Below, one piece after another: positions 35,904 to 44,634 of a stretch of DNA of 64,000 bases (positions are counted from its first letter, which is position 1; each line of letters begins with the position of its first letter). The translations under genes and the position numbers were made by a program. This DNA is from Streptomyces sp. PR69 (GTDB lineage: Bacteria; Actinomycetota; Actinomycetes; Streptomycetales; Streptomycetaceae), in the NCBI RefSeq assembly GCF_026420845.1, contig NZ_JAOWCB010000002.1:248001-312000 (forward strand), written 5' to 3'. The notes beneath the pieces are model-generated. The model worked only from the letters and a program-made list of their open reading frames with translations, made no database searches and had not been told where the DNA came from.

Positions 35904-37499
35904 GTGACGCTCCGTACTGCCGATGTACGCAGCGGAGGGCGGCGGCGCGCACCACGCTCCGGGCAGCTGCGGCAGCCGGAAGGGCTGCTGCCCACGCCGC
36001 CTGACGAACGGGAGAAGTACAGCTACGTCAAGCGCCACACCTGGGTGCTGACGTCAAGCTCCTTCATCGGCTTCGCCTGCGTGCTGATCAGCCAGTTCGA
36101 GACCGCGCGGAACAGCGCGTGGATCTGGGTGTTCGCGCCCTCTCTGCTGCTGGCCGTCATCAGTTTCGCCATATCCATGCGCCTTGAGGCGTTTGCCCCC
36201 GGCTTCGACCTCAAGGCGCACCGCCGCCTGGTGCGCGGCTGGCGGCCGCGCCGCTACCCGAGCGTCGACGTCTTCCTGCCGGTCTGCGGCGAGCCCCTTG
36301 AGGTGCTGCACAACACCTGGCGTCATGTGCGGATTCTGGCCGACGCCTATCCGGGCGAGGTGTCGGTCCTGGTGCTGGACGACGGGGACAGCGCGGAGGC
36401 GGCCGCCATGGCCGCCGACTTCGGCTTCCGCCATCTGGTCCGGCCCAACCGGGGCTGGTTCAAGAAGGCCGGAAACCTCCGCCACGGCTTCGAGCGCTCC
36501 TCCGGTGAGGCGATCCTCATCCTGGACGCCGACTTCGCCCCGCGCGCGGACCTGCTGCACGAGCTGATGCCGTACCTCGACGACGACCCGCACTGCGCCA
36601 TCGTCCAGTCGCCGCAGTTCTTCCGGGTGCTGGACCAGCAGAACTGGATCGAACGCGGGGCGGGCGCGGTCCAGGAGCTGTTCTACCGCTCGGTGCAGGT
36701 GTCCCGGCAGCGCAGCGACGGCTCGATCTGCGTCGGCTCCAGCGCCGTCTACCGGCGCTCCGCCCTGGACGAGATCGGCGGCACCAGCCTCATCGAGCAC
36801 TCCGAGGACATGCACACCGGCTTCGATCTGCGCGCCCGCGGCTGGGACCTGCGCTATGTGCCGCTCGCGCTGTCCACCGGCATCTGCCCGGACACCGTGG
36901 GGGCCTACTACAACCAGCAGTACCGCTGGTGCATGGCGTCGATGAGCATGCTCGGCAGCCTGCGTGACTTCTGGCGGGTGCGTATGCGCTTCGTCAGCCG
37001 CCTGTGCTACATCTCCGGCTTCGTCTACTACATCGAGACGGCCCTGCTCACCTTCGCCGCTCCTCTGATCGCCCTGACCCTGCTGGTCCGCTATCCCGAC
37101 CAGCTGGAGGCCGCCAACTACTGGATGATCCTGCCCAGCGTGCTGTACCTGACCGTGGTCTACCCGCTGTGGCACCGCAACCCCTACCGGCTGGAGGCCT
37201 GGGCGACCCGCGTGATGTACGGCTGGGCGCATGTCTTCGCCATCTGGGACCTCCTGCGCCGCCGCCCGATGGGCTGGCAGCCCACCGGCTCCGGCGGCGC
37301 GAAGAAGAACAAGACCCGTCGCTTCTGGGGAGGCATGTGGCTGTGGAGCGCCCCCACGGCGGTGCTGTGGCCGGCCCTCGCGCTGTGGCGTATGACCGGC
37401 GCGCACCCGGAGGACTTCGCGCTGATGCTGGCCCTGGGTCTGTTCTACGCGGTGGCGGTGGCCCGGGTGCTGATCCAGCCGAAGGAGGCTGCCGCGTGA
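35904..37499 (+). CDS. processive GT2 glycosyltransferase (cellulose-synthase-like)
   Basis: 531 residues. Two N-terminal membrane helices, a GT-A catalytic domain with LVLDDGD, ILDADFAPR and SEDMHTGF, the processive-enzyme motif QQYRW, and four or five C-terminal helices. This is the D,D,D,QxxRW architecture of cellulose/hyaluronan/curdlan synthases: it polymerises a UDP-sugar on the cytoplasmic side and extrudes the glycan. The stop overlaps the next gene's GTG by four bases. The leader contains a stem-loop over the ribosome-binding site. Confidence 0.92.
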   Translation: MTLRTADVRSGGRRRAPRSGQLRQPEGLLPTPPDEREKYSYVKRHTWVLTSSSFIGFACVLISQFETARNSAWIWVFAPSLLLAVISFAISMRLEAFAPGFDLKAHRRLVRGWRPRRYPSVDVFLPVCGEPLEVLHNTWRHVRILADAYPGEVSVLVLDDGDSAEAAAMAADFGFRHLVRPNRGWFKKAGNLRHGFERSSGEAILILDADFAPRADLLHELMPYLDDDPHCAIVQSPQFFRVLDQQNWIERGAGAVQELFYRSVQVSRQRSDGSICVGSSAVYRRSALDEIGGTSLIEHSEDMHTGFDLRARGWDLRYVPLALSTGICPDTVGAYYNQQYRWCMASMSMLGSLRDFWRVRMRFVSRLCYISGFVYYIETALLTFAAPLIALTLLVRYPDQLEAANYWMILPSVLYLTVVYPLWHRNPYRLEAWATRVMYGWAHVFAIWDLLRRRPMGWQPTGSGGAKKNKTRRFWGGMWLWSAPTAVLWPALALWRMTGAHPEDFALMLALGLFYAVAVARVLIQPKEAAA

Positions 37500-38569
37500 A
37501 GGCCCGTGCTCAGGCCCGCGGGAAGACCCGGGGGAAGCCCCGCGTGCAGGCTGCCGCACCCCTCGCGCGCGCTCTGGCGGGCGTGCTCACCGCGGTCGTC
37601 TGCCTGGCGGGCTGCGTGGCCAACGGCCCGGCGCCCATCGGCGCGGGCGGCGACGGAGCCCAGCCGGCCCAGACGCTGCCCGGCGGCGATACGACCTACG
37701 CGGCGGTGCAGCCCTACGACGTCACACCGCTGCTGCACCCCGAGGCCAAGTACTTCGGCGCGACCTTCGACGGCGTCCCCAAGGACCTGGGCCCGGTCGA
37801 GCAGTACGCCTCGATGGTCGGCCGCACCCCGACCATGCTGGAGTACTACCTCGGCTGGGGCGACGAGCTGCAGGCCGACCAGACCCGGGCGGTGTGGGAG
37901 AACGGCCAGCTGCCGTACATCGCCTGGGAGCCGCACAAGGCCACGCTCGCGCAGATCGCCGACGGCAGCCAGGACGCGTACATCGTCAGCACCGCCCGTA
38001 CGCTGCGCGCCCTCAACATCCCCGTGGCGATCAGCCTGGCCCACGAGATGAACGGCTTCTGGTACCCCTGGGGCGCACAGGAGGCGACCCCTGAGCAGTT
38101 CGTCGAGGCGTGGCGTCGTGTGCACGATGTCTTCCAGGACGAGGGCGTCTCCACGGTCATCTGGGTGTGGAGCCCGAATATCGTCAACCCCGTGCCCGAC
38201 GTCGCCCTGGAGCCGTACTACCCCGGCGACGGCTATGTCGACTGGATCGGCGTGGTCGGCTACTACGCGCTCACCGGGGCACGCGACTTCAAGGAGCTGT
38301 TCGACCCCACCTTCCGCCAGGTCAGGACCTTCACCGAGCGCCCCTTCCTGCTGGCCGAGACGGGCGCGCAGCCCAGCCCGCGCAAGAGCGAGCAGATCAC
38401 CGAACTGCTTCAGACCGTCGCCACGCGCGACGACATCGTGGGCTTCATCTGGTTCAACCTGGACAAGGAGACGGACTGGCGGGTCGACAGCAGTCCCGAG
38501 ACGCTGGCCGCGTTCCGCGAGGCCGCCCGGGATCAGCGGTACGACCTCGACTTCTCCGCCCTGAAGTAG
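37496..38569 (+). CDS. GH26-like lipoprotein glycosidase
   Basis: 357 residues. After a basic stretch and a hydrophobic segment, the lipobox CLAGC marks a lipoprotein. The TIM-barrel domain resembles GH26: AHEMNGFWYPWG contains the probable acid/base Glu and LLAETGA the nucleophile Glu. Such enzymes cleave beta-mannan or beta-glucan. GTGA overlap with the upstream synthase implies coupled translation. Its likely job is trimming or releasing the polymer made by that synthase. Confidence 0.88.
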   Translation: MKARAQARGKTRGKPRVQAAAPLARALAGVLTAVVCLAGCVANGPAPIGAGGDGAQPAQTLPGGDTTYAAVQPYDVTPLLHPEAKYFGATFDGVPKDLGPVEQYASMVGRTPTMLEYYLGWGDELQADQTRAVWENGQLPYIAWEPHKATLAQIADGSQDAYIVSTARTLRALNIPVAISLAHEMNGFWYPWGAQEATPEQFVEAWRRVHDVFQDEGVSTVIWVWSPNIVNPVPDVALEPYYPGDGYVDWIGVVGYYALTGARDFKELFDPTFRQVRTFTERPFLLAETGAQPSPRKSEQITELLQTVATRDDIVGFIWFNLDKETDWRVDSSPETLAAFREAARDQRYDLDFSALK

Positions 38570-38586
38570 ACGAGACAGTAACTGCG

Positions 38587-40368
38587 ATGACTCATACGGA
38601 GCCCCCGGCCGAGGCCCGGAACGGCAGCCCCCGCTTCGGCTGGTTCGACGACGACGGCAGCCACGGCGGCGATGCCGCGCCGCCCGAACCGCCGGCGCAC
38701 GAACCGCCGGCGCCCGCACCGCCGGTGCACGAGGAGACCCTGCATCTGCGGGTCCTGCCGCCGCTGCCGCCGGAGGCCGACCCCGGCTTCTCCTTCGTCG
38801 AACAGCCCCTGCCCGGCTGGACGCTGCCGCCGCCCGCCCGGATGGGCTGGGCCGCCGACACCGGACGGCGACGGCGCATGGTCGGCCTGGCGCTGCTCGC
38901 CGTGATCCTGCTGGTCCAGGCCGCGCTGTCGCTGCGTCTCGACAACTCCGCCTTTGAGGACGAAGCGCTCTACATCTTCGCCGGGCATGTGCAGATCGGC
39001 CATCTCTTCTTCGGGGAAGCGGACTTCGGCGGATTCGACACCTACTTCTCCGGCGCCCCCGTCCTCTACCCCGTACTGGCGGCCGCTGTGGACTCCGTCC
39101 TCGGCCTGGCCGGCGTCCGCGCCCTGAGCCTGCTGTTCATGCTCACGGCCACCGCCTGTCTGTACGGGCTGACACGGCGGCTGTTCAACGAGCGGGCGGG
39201 GCTGTGCGCCGGCGCGCTGTTCGCCGTCTCCATGCCGACGCTCTTCCTCGGCCACCTCGCCACATACGACGCCATGGCCGTCTGCCTGCTGGGCCTGACC
39301 GCCTGGCTCCTGGTGGTGATCGCGCCGCGGCACTGGAGCCTCGCCGCGCTCATCGCGCTGGCCGCCGCGCTCGCGGTCGCCGTGAAGTACGCCTCGGCGC
39401 TGTATCTGCCCACCCTGACGCTCCTGTACGCACTGGCCGCCTACCGCCACCACGGCGTGCGCCGCGCCCTGCTGCGCGGCGGGCTCTTCGCCGCGGCCGC
39501 CGCCGCCGCGCTCGCGGTCGCGCTGCTCGGCAGCGGCTATCTGACGGCGATCCAGAGCACCACCACGGCGCGCGCCCACGGTGACACCTCCGCCTGGCAG
39601 ATCCTCTATGACACCGCCCGCTGGGCGGGGCTGCTGATCGCCGTCGCCGTGATCGGCACGGTCGCCTACGCCCGCAACGCCCGGCTGAGCGAGATCCCCG
39701 GCTGGCGAAGGGCCGTCCCCGGACGGCGCTGGCGCACCTGCCTGGGCACGCTCCTCACCGGCACCGCGCTGCTCGCGCCCGCCTACCAGATCCAGCTGAG
39801 CACCGACACGTCCCTGCACAAGCACATCGGCTTCGGACTGTTCTTCGCCGCCCCCATGGCGGGCGTCGGGGTGACCCGGCTGATGGGCGCCCACTTCAAG
39901 TTCCCCCAGTGGGGCATCGCCATATGGGCCGTCGCCCTCACCCTCGGACTGAGCCAGTCCGCCGCCTCCTTCGGCAGCTGGCCGGACACCCGCTATCTGA
40001 TCCCGCAGCTGTCCTACACGGTGCGTCCCGGACAGCACTGGCTCGGCGATCCGAAGGAAGCCCCGGTCTACTACCTCAGCCGCGAACGGCGCACCTCGTA
40101 CCAGGACTGGGTGTCCTTCTTCTTCATCGACTACGAGACCCCCGACGGCACACACCTCTCAGGCATCCCCGGCTACCGCGCCGCCATCCGCGACGGCCAC
40201 TTCGACGGCGTCGTACTGAACTACGCCGACGGCCTCCCCCCGGCCCAGCAGGCCGTCCGCCAGGAGATGCGCGCCACCGGACGCTACCGCCTCACCAGCT
40301 CACTGCCGTACCAGAGTTCCATGGGCACCGGCCACTTCGAAATCTGGCTCAGGCAGAGCACGGGCTGA
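38587..40368 (+). CDS. GT39-like membrane glycosyltransferase
   Basis: 593 residues. A Pro-rich cytoplasmic N-terminus of about 95 residues precedes roughly ten membrane helices. DNSAFEDEALYIFAGH is the first external loop with the catalytic acidic pair (DE) typical of GT39/PMT-type lipid-linked sugar transferases. It begins 17 bp after the glycosidase gene, forming a three-gene operon for an exopolysaccharide. It probably adds side-chain sugars from a polyprenyl phosphate donor outside the membrane. Confidence 0.85.
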   Translation: MTHTEPPAEARNGSPRFGWFDDDGSHGGDAAPPEPPAHEPPAPAPPVHEETLHLRVLPPLPPEADPGFSFVEQPLPGWTLPPPARMGWAADTGRRRRMVGLALLAVILLVQAALSLRLDNSAFEDEALYIFAGHVQIGHLFFGEADFGGFDTYFSGAPVLYPVLAAAVDSVLGLAGVRALSLLFMLTATACLYGLTRRLFNERAGLCAGALFAVSMPTLFLGHLATYDAMAVCLLGLTAWLLVVIAPRHWSLAALIALAAALAVAVKYASALYLPTLTLLYALAAYRHHGVRRALLRGGLFAAAAAAALAVALLGSGYLTAIQSTTTARAHGDTSAWQILYDTARWAGLLIAVAVIGTVAYARNARLSEIPGWRRAVPGRRWRTCLGTLLTGTALLAPAYQIQLSTDTSLHKHIGFGLFFAAPMAGVGVTRLMGAHFKFPQWGIAIWAVALTLGLSQSAASFGSWPDTRYLIPQLSYTVRPGQHWLGDPKEAPVYYLSRERRTSYQDWVSFFFIDYETPDGTHLSGIPGYRAAIRDGHFDGVVLNYADGLPPAQQAVRQEMRATGRYRLTSSLPYQSSMGTGHFEIWLRQSTG

Positions 40369-40388
40369 GGCCCGCGCCGGCCTTCCAC

Positions 40389-40422
40389 CGGGGGCTCCGG
40401 GCCCCGGACCCCCTGGCCTCAA
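40389..40422. repeat. degenerate copy of dispersed intergenic element
   Basis: This segment shares CGGGGGCTCC, CCCCGGACCCCC and CCTCAA with the element at 63854-63886, in the same order and likewise directly behind a stop codon. It forms a GC hairpin and probably ends transcription of the exopolysaccharide operon. Confidence 0.5.
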
Positions 40423-40437
40423 GCTGCGGACGGCGGC

Positions 40438-41154
40438 CTACGCGCGCCCGGCCGCCCCTCCGGCGTGCGCGAGCGCGCTCGGCGTGCGGCAGCCGACAAT
40501 CGCCGGGGCCTCCTGAATCAGCGCGTCATCGGTGAGCGCCTCCACCATGAACAGCGCGAAGTCCACCCGCCGCGTCAGATTGCCGGCCAGCACCGGATCG
40601 CCCACATGCCGGCTCCACACCGGCAGGCCCTGGCTCTCGCCCTCCTCCAGATCGCTGCCGCGCACCACGGTCCACCGGGTGTCGCTGGCGAACACCCTGC
40701 GGCACGCCTCCACCTGGTCGTCGATCTCGACGGCGCGCACGAGCTTGCCCAGCCGGGCGACGACCCTCAGGGCTGTTCTGAACATCCACGAGTACCGGTC
40801 CTTGCCGTCGCGCGTGATGTGCCAGCCGCAGGAGAAGACCAGGCGCGCGCCCGGCCGTGCGTGGTCCAGCACCGCCTGCGCCGTGCCGGACGAGTACTGC
40901 TGCACACCCCATGGCACCAGCACCGTCAGCACCCCGTCGCACCCGGCGACGGCACGCCGGATCACGTCCGGGTCGTTCGTGGGTCCGGGCACGACGGTCA
41001 TCCGGCCCTCGAACGCGGCCAGCTTCGGCACGCTGCGCTCCCGGCACACGCCGACCACCTCGTAGCCGCGGTCCAGCGCGTGCCGGACCATGTACTGCCC
41101 GAGCTTCCCCGAAGCCCCGACGATGCAGACCTTCTTCATGTGATCCGTGCCCAT
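40438..41154 (-). CDS. NAD(P)-binding NmrA/SDR-type protein
   Basis: 238 residues with an N-terminal Rossmann fold: VCIVGASGKLGQYM is the dinucleotide loop. No YxxxK pair is evident, so it belongs to the atypical SDR/NmrA group of quinone-sensing or isomerising proteins. ATG 41154 has AAAGGG 7 nt upstream. It is divergent from a TetR gene, with two palindromic operators in the gap, and is the probable target of that repressor. Confidence 0.85.
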   Translation of the reverse strand: MGTDHMKKVCIVGASGKLGQYMVRHALDRGYEVVGVCRERSVPKLAAFEGRMTVVPGPTNDPDVIRRAVAGCDGVLTVLVPWGVQQYSSGTAQAVLDHARPGARLVFSCGWHITRDGKDRYSWMFRTALRVVARLGKLVRAVEIDDQVEACRRVFASDTRWTVVRGSDLEEGESQGLPVWSRHVGDPVLAGNLTRRVDFALFMVEALTDDALIQEAPAIVGCRTPSALAHAGGAAGRA

Positions 41155-41181
41155 GGCGCAGCCCTTTCGCCGCAGCGTCAA

Positions 41182-41219
41182 CCTTATGCTGTAAGGCACG
41201 GTAGCCTTATGCTGTAAGG
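41182..41219. promoter_or_regulatory. two tandem TetR operator boxes
   Basis: Identical 15-bp palindromes CCTTATGCTGTAAGG sit at 41182-41196 and 41205-41219, centres 23 bp apart, i.e. about two helical turns. They occupy the gap between the oxidoreductase and TetR genes. Core bases TTAyGCTGTA are shared with the box at 8561-8573, consistent with related TetR proteins. Confidence 0.85.
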
Positions 41220-41254
41220 CAAGCAAGAGCAGCGAAGAAGGAGGGGCAGAGCGG

Positions 41255-42013
41255 ATGCGCGAGGGAGGCAAGGGCCGGCGCAAGCCGCCGGGGAGCGGAA
41301 CCTCGGCGGGCGGCGCTTCGGGGCGCGGGGCGACCGCGCGCGGGCGGTCGGCACGCGGCGCGCCCGCACGCACCCCGCTCAGCCGCGAGCGCGTGATCCG
41401 CACAGCGGTCGCTGTGGCAGACGAGAAGGGATCGGCCGCGCTCACCATGCGGGCCATCGCCGAACCGCTGGGCGTCGAGGCGATGTCGCTCTACCACCAT
41501 GTCACGGGCCGGGAGGACATCCTCAACGGCATGGTGGACGCGGTGTTCGACGAGATCGACCTGCCGCCGCGCGACACGGACTGGAAGACCGCCATGCGCT
41601 GCCGCGCGGACTCCGCCCGCGCCGCGCTCCGCCGCCATCCATGGGCCATCGGCCTGATGGACTCCCGCACCCGCCCCGGCCCGGCGACCCTGCGCCACCA
41701 CGACGCCGTCATCGGCGCACTGCGCGCCGGAGGCTTCTCCGTCCCGATGGCCGCGCACGCCTTCTCACTGATCGACAGCTATCTGTACGGCTTCGTGCTC
41801 CAGGAGCTGAGCCTGCCGTTCTCCAACTCGGCGGAGCTGGACGAGGTCGCGGACGCCATCCTGCGCGACATGCCCGCCGACGCCTACCCCCACCTCACGG
41901 AACTCGCCACCGAACACGCCCTCAAACCCGGCTACGACTACGCCGACGAATTCACCTTCGGCCTCACCCTCATCCTCGACGCCCTGCACCCGGACGAGGA
42001 CACGAGCGCCTAG
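41255..42013 (+). CDS. TetR/AcrR family regulator
   Basis: 252 residues; ATG preceded by GGAGGGG. After a 40-residue basic, Gly/Ser/Arg-rich extension comes the helix-turn-helix ([37 protein letters not shown]), closely similar to the TetR protein at 8.6 kb. The ligand-binding domain follows and ends LHPDEDTSA. The last codons lie in the left 53-bp repeat of the adjacent island, and the terminal Ala replaces the Gly found in the right copy. Confidence 0.9.
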   Translation: MREGGKGRRKPPGSGTSAGGASGRGATARGRSARGAPARTPLSRERVIRTAVAVADEKGSAALTMRAIAEPLGVEAMSLYHHVTGREDILNGMVDAVFDEIDLPPRDTDWKTAMRCRADSARAALRRHPWAIGLMDSRTRPGPATLRHHDAVIGALRAGGFSVPMAAHAFSLIDSYLYGFVLQELSLPFSNSAELDEVADAILRDMPADAYPHLTELATEHALKPGYDYADEFTFGLTLILDALHPDEDTSA

Positions 42014-42050
42014 CCGCACATGCGGCTAGCCGTACATGCGGCGCATCGCG
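41982..42050. repeat. left flanking direct repeat of the island
   Basis: Two blocks, A (41982-42008, 27 bp) and B (42025-42050, 26 bp), are identical to 46782-46808 and 46809-46834. Between them the left copy has a 16-bp insertion (42009-42024), CCTAGCCGCACATGCG, a near-duplicate of the start of block B. Block A encodes the TetR C-terminus; block B on the reverse strand encodes the C-terminus of the SseB-like protein (MRRMYG). Confidence 0.92.
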
Positions 42051-42059
42051 CGGACGGCA

Positions 42060-42866
42060 TCAGCGTTGACAGAACAACAGACCTCCCAAGCATGTGATCT
42101 CGAATGCCCCATGGCGGTCAATGTGGGCCGTGAGAAGCTCCCGCGCCCTCGCAATGGTGTCTTCGAATGGGACACCATGCCGACCCGCCCATGCACGGTA
42201 GGACTCCATATGCGCGATCACCGGGCCGGGGTCGCGGACGGTGACGGTTCCCGGCAGCTCGACCGTCTCGACTCTGCCGAACTGCTCGCCGAGCAGCAGC
42301 GGGGCCTTCTCCAGTGAGAAACGGGCACTGAGTGAGATGCGCGATGGCCCCTTCCCAACACCCAGCACATCCCCAGCAGCCCGCTCCCAGAGCCGGTCCA
42401 TCTCTTGCTTGTCATGCTGGCTGTTCGTGGACGCGATCACGACTCCGTCGCCGGTGAGGACGCGGACCAGTTCGCCGATCGCCGCGGGCATGTCCTCGAC
42501 GTGGTACAGCATGTGCAGGGCGAGCGCGGCATCAACGCTCTGGTCACGGAGGGGGAGTTGTGCCGCATCGGCGACGGCCACGGGGCTCGGAACACTCGCG
42601 AGAATGCCGGGTGACACGTCGAGGCCGAGGAGTCGCAGGTCCGGCCGCTCGCTCCGCAGGCGCTGGATGAACTTGCCGTTCCCGCACCCGATGTCAGCGA
42701 CCGTGCCACGGACCCAGCGGAGCCGCTCGGCGACCATGCCCGGCAGGTCGTAGCGCGGGGTCTGCCATGCGTACAGCGACTGGCGGGCGGCCAGGGCATG
42801 CTCGGTGTGGTACGCGCACCCGGCGAGCAGGGTACGGTCGGTGACGGCGGTCTCGTCATCGGTCAT
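42060..42866 (-). CDS. SAM-dependent methyltransferase
   Basis: 268 residues, class I Rossmann methyltransferase: motif I VADIGCGNGKFIQRL, motif II LGLDVSPGIL, motif IV DAALALHMLYHVEDM. ATG 42866 follows the TGA of the regulator gene after one base (TGACATG), so the two are translationally coupled. In the island context it may modify the peptide product or its precursor; similar proteins methylate small molecules, so this is open. The stop lies 10 bp inside the left repeat. Confidence 0.85.
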   Translation of the reverse strand: MTDDETAVTDRTLLAGCAYHTEHALAARQSLYAWQTPRYDLPGMVAERLRWVRGTVADIGCGNGKFIQRLRSERPDLRLLGLDVSPGILASVPSPVAVADAAQLPLRDQSVDAALALHMLYHVEDMPAAIGELVRVLTGDGVVIASTNSQHDKQEMDRLWERAAGDVLGVGKGPSRISLSARFSLEKAPLLLGEQFGRVETVELPGTVTVRDPGPVIAHMESYRAWAGRHGVPFEDTIARARELLTAHIDRHGAFEITCLGGLLFCQR

Positions 42867-42867
42867 G

Positions 42868-44205
42868 TCATCGGCTCCGAGGATAGGCGGCGGGCAGGCC
42901 AAGGCCTGATGCACCGGCGTCTTTGATGCGCGCACGCAGTCGGATGGCCTGCGACGATCCACGGTACTGATGGGCCCCGAGGTCGCGGTGGAGCGCAGTG
43001 AGCCGCTTGACGATGCTCGCGGAGAGACCGGCCCGGGGGGTGTCGAGCACGCAGCCGAGAGCTGACTCGACTCCTTCTAGTTCGCCCTCCAGCATGTGCC
43101 CGCGCGCGATGTCCAGATGGGCAGCCCGCAGGTCTCCCGTCGACTGATCGTCGTCCTCGACCTTGCTGTACTCCGCCACAGCCTGGTGGGCGCTTTCCAC
43201 TGCCAGGAGGATGTTGCGCCGCCCTCCGAGCGCGAGCCGAGTCGTGGCGGCATAGGCATGCTGCTTGGCAATAGGGAAGGCGAAGAGGCCAGACACCTCG
43301 TCCTCACCGCTGACCGCCCCCCGGGCATCCTCAGCCGCCCGCAGAGCCCTGGTGGTCTCCTTCGTGTCACCGACTGCAGAAAGCGCTCTGGCCTCCAGGC
43401 TCGCAAGACGCACCCGAATGCTCCCGGGGCTCATGTGCTGCTGGCCGACTCGCGCCAGCTGAACGGCCCGGAGAGGGTCGCCGTCCCAGTAGGCAATGAG
43501 AGATTCGACCGCGCGCACCCAGCCCTTCAGGCCGTTGTGGTCGGCTGCTGCAGCACACACCCAGGCCGCACGGGCATGGGTCGCAGCCGAGGAATAGTCA
43601 CCCACGTCCAAGCACACATGCGCCGACAGACCGCATAGCCGTCCCGCCACCACGTACAAATCCAGCGTCTCCTTGGGCAGTTGCCGACCATGCAACAAGC
43701 TGAACACCTCGCGACGGAGGTCGCGGATGTCGGCGAACAGTTCCTCCAACGGATGACTGACGAACTGGCGTGCAAGGCGGGCAACATCACTGTCGAGCTG
43801 ATGGATCACGGTCGCGTCCACGTTGCGTGCAGTAAGGAAGCGGGCGAATTGTGCCGATTCCGCAGCATCGGCAGCCAACCGTTCCCGGTCAGTCCTTCTC
43901 AGCTCAGTCGATTGCTGCTCCCAAGAGCGAGGTGTCAGCCCCAGGAGATAACCAGGGATGTGGAACGCATCGGCGATCTGTTCGAAGAGTGCAAGTTTTT
44001 CGACTCGGCTCTTGCCGTTCATGTACTCGTAAAGCCTGCCTTGAGCGATGTCCACAGCAGCGGCGATGCGGCGCGTACTGATACCCCGGTGGTTGAGCAG
44101 ACGGAACACAGTGCCCATGTCCCGCTCCGTGCAAGCGGCGATGAAGCGTTGATCGCCCAGGAGCCCAGCGACAACGCCTCGCAGATCCGGCGGTCGGGTG
44201 CCCAC
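42868..44205 (-). CDS. XRE-type regulator with TPR-like sensor domain
   Basis: 445 residues. The helix-turn-helix is at about residues 38-75 (ISTRRIAAAVDIAQGRLYEY, then MNGKSRVEKL). The remainder is helical repeat sequence (HARAAWVCAAAADHNGLKGW, RALSAVGDTKETTRALRAAE), the fold used by Rgg/PlcR-like and streptomycete regulators to bind peptides or small signals. It is divergent from the peptide gene; a set of GGAGTCA half-sites between them is the likely binding site. A peptide-sensing role is inferred. Confidence 0.85.
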   Translation of the reverse strand: MGTRPPDLRGVVAGLLGDQRFIAACTERDMGTVFRLLNHRGISTRRIAAAVDIAQGRLYEYMNGKSRVEKLALFEQIADAFHIPGYLLGLTPRSWEQQSTELRRTDRERLAADAAESAQFARFLTARNVDATVIHQLDSDVARLARQFVSHPLEELFADIRDLRREVFSLLHGRQLPKETLDLYVVAGRLCGLSAHVCLDVGDYSSAATHARAAWVCAAAADHNGLKGWVRAVESLIAYWDGDPLRAVQLARVGQQHMSPGSIRVRLASLEARALSAVGDTKETTRALRAAEDARGAVSGEDEVSGLFAFPIAKQHAYAATTRLALGGRRNILLAVESAHQAVAEYSKVEDDDQSTGDLRAAHLDIARGHMLEGELEGVESALGCVLDTPRAGLSASIVKRLTALHRDLGAHQYRGSSQAIRLRARIKDAGASGLGLPAAYPRSR

Positions 44206-44259
44206 GCGGCCCTCTCTCCAACGATGTCGGCTCTCTGATGGTAGAGCGAACCAGGCTCA

Positions 44260-44295
44260 CATGACTCCGGGTTGGAGTCATGTCTTGGAGTCACG
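44260..44295. promoter_or_regulatory. operator with three GGAGTCA half-sites
   Basis: CATGACTCC (44260-44268) and GGAGTCATG (44274-44282) form a perfect 9-bp inverted repeat around GGGTT; a third half-site GGAGTCACG (44287-44295) follows after 4 bp. The array lies 54 bp upstream of the XRE gene start and 105 bp upstream of the peptide gene, in the right place to control both. Confidence 0.75.
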
Positions 44296-44400
44296 TGCCT
44301 ACCGAGACGGCTGGTTGCCTGGCGGGGACCGGCTGACCTGGCCCTCGCCTGAGACTCACCACGCAGCCACCGAGCCACGGAGTAAGGAGTTACCGCCACT

Positions 44401-44562
44401 ATGGACGATCTCGCGCCTCCGCCCGTACGCACTACCAGCTTCGAGAGCCTGTTCACAACGAAGGCCCATCGCAGGGTGCAGACACCGGCGGAATGCCATG
44501 AGTACAAGAAGGTCTCCGGCTCTTCGGATGGCGCCAAGACGTACGACACCACGGCCGTCTGA
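44401..44562 (+). CDS. 53-residue peptide, candidate RiPP precursor
   Basis: ATG 44401 with AAGGAG at 44384-44389 (11-nt spacing, slightly long), TGA at 44560-44562. The N-terminal half begins MDDLAPPP and contains FESLF, a leader-like hydrophobic element; the second half is small and polar, with one Cys (32), T28-P29, and a C-terminus SSDGAKTYDTTAV rich in Ser, Thr, Asp. It lies 72 bp before an asparagine-synthetase-like ligase, then a GNAT gene. No canonical lasso leader (YxxPxLxxxG) or Asp/Glu at ring position 7-9 after T at -2 is apparent. No homologue recognised by me. Confidence 0.6.
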   Translation: MDDLAPPPVRTTSFESLFTTKAHRRVQTPAECHEYKKVSGSSDGAKTYDTTAV

Positions 44563-44634
44563 CCCCCTTCCGCGTATCGGTGGGCGCAGCGGAGCGGCTG
44601 CCGCGCCCTCCGGCGTTGCCTCTGGAGGCACATA

